This document shows positions 63,710 to 64,000 of a stretch of 64,000 nucleotides of DNA, piece by piece. The DNA is from Vittaforma corneae ATCC 50505 (Eukaryota; Microsporidia; Nosematidae): NCBI RefSeq assembly GCF_000231115.1, contig NW_006889836.1, positions 152,568 to 216,567 on the forward strand, read 5' to 3'. Numbering within the stretch: the stretch's first letter is position 1; the number at the start of each line of letters is the position of its first letter. Position numbers and translations under genes: made by a program. The notes below the pieces were generated by a model, which had not been told where the DNA came from, searched no databases, and was given only the letters and a program-made list of their open reading frames with translations.

Positions 63710-64000
63710 TAGTTTTTTAATCTTGAAACTGTCTTTCTAGTTTTTTATATGAAGTTTGTTGATAAACACTAAAAATATAGTTCGCAAAGTTAATACTCTT
63801 CTTTCCGTGTCTAAATTATAAATAACCATGAGACAATTACAATACTAGCTTAGTCTGCAAAGAAAGTTCTGTTTACAGAGTTCCACACATAATTTATTGC
63901 ATTTATATTATATATTTTATATTGAAAATATAGAACTACGTGTAGTAACTAATGAAATGCTACGATTTTGATGTTTATTTGCCCATTTTTGCTTTTTTAA
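63710..64000. other. Downstream spacer to window end
   Basis: AT-rich sequence after the USP stop; no supported gene in the remaining 291 bases. Confidence 0.35.

Overview
The window reads as a gene-dense, AT-rich eukaryotic nuclear genome of microsporidian type. The genes are eukaryotic housekeeping genes (26S proteasome subunits, TFIIH Ssl1, Lsm1, Dcp1, Imp3, Krr1, Dim1, PIG-A, SNAREs, SRP68, Mre11, Arp5). They are short, apparently intronless, and separated mostly by 40-700 bp. About 25 of the start codons carry a short C-run (CCC to CCCCC) roughly 0-17 nt upstream, the CCC/GGG-like initiation signal described for microsporidia. I used this signal to choose many starts that lie inside longer open frames. 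The species cannot be fixed from sequence alone; an Enterocytozoonida-like or Nosematida-like microsporidian is my inference.

Layout. 1-8.5 kb: Dim1 (partial), a multipass membrane protein, an unknown basic protein, topoisomerase II (two frames), Dcp1, thioredoxin reductase (two frames). 8.8-18.3 kb: a secreted lectin-like protein with a His-rich/basic tail, an SLC41/MgtE-type transporter, an aldo-keto reductase, heat-shock factor, a Vma21-like protein, Krr1, an unknown, TFIIH Ssl1, an unknown. 18.5-25 kb: an AZUL+HECT ubiquitin ligase, Rpt1, two unknowns, a HECT_2/Ipa1-like ligase. 25-32 kb is the most host-facing stretch: three small secreted ricin-B-like proteins, Ies6/YL1_C, PIG-A, ribosomal uL11 and an L-type lectin cargo receptor. 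32.6-45.6 kb: Sin3 (two frames), two Qa-type SNAREs, endonuclease IV (three frames), tRNA-Gly(UCC), CDP-DAG synthase, SRP68, gamma-glutamyltransferase (two frames), Mre11. 45.8-64 kb: a large SMP-like lipid-transfer protein, Lsm1, Imp3, an AIG1/FAR-17a family protein, Arp5, an unknown helical protein, proteasome alpha5 and alpha3, Ste24 (two frames), an Hpc2/ubinuclein-like protein, MCT-1/Tma20, Dbf4, an arrestin-fold protein and a membrane-anchored ubiquitin protease.

Shared functions: ubiquitin-proteasome (Rpt1, alpha3, alpha5, two ligases, one protease); chromatin (Arp5 with its partner Ies6, Sin3, Hpc2-like); mRNA decay (Dcp1, Lsm1); ribosome assembly (Dim1, Krr1, Imp3); secretory pathway and surface (SRP68, two syntaxins, L-type lectin, PIG-A, Ste24, four secreted lectin-like proteins).

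The strongest anomaly is that at least seven genes are broken by single-base frame changes while both halves keep family-specific residues. Five need one base skipped (+1: topo II, TrxR, GGT, Ste24, the gene at 2310). Two need one base re-read (-1: Sin3, and endonuclease IV twice within 24 bases). The junctions lie mostly in short purine or homopolymer runs, so assembly error is the leading explanation. Real decay or recoding has not been excluded.
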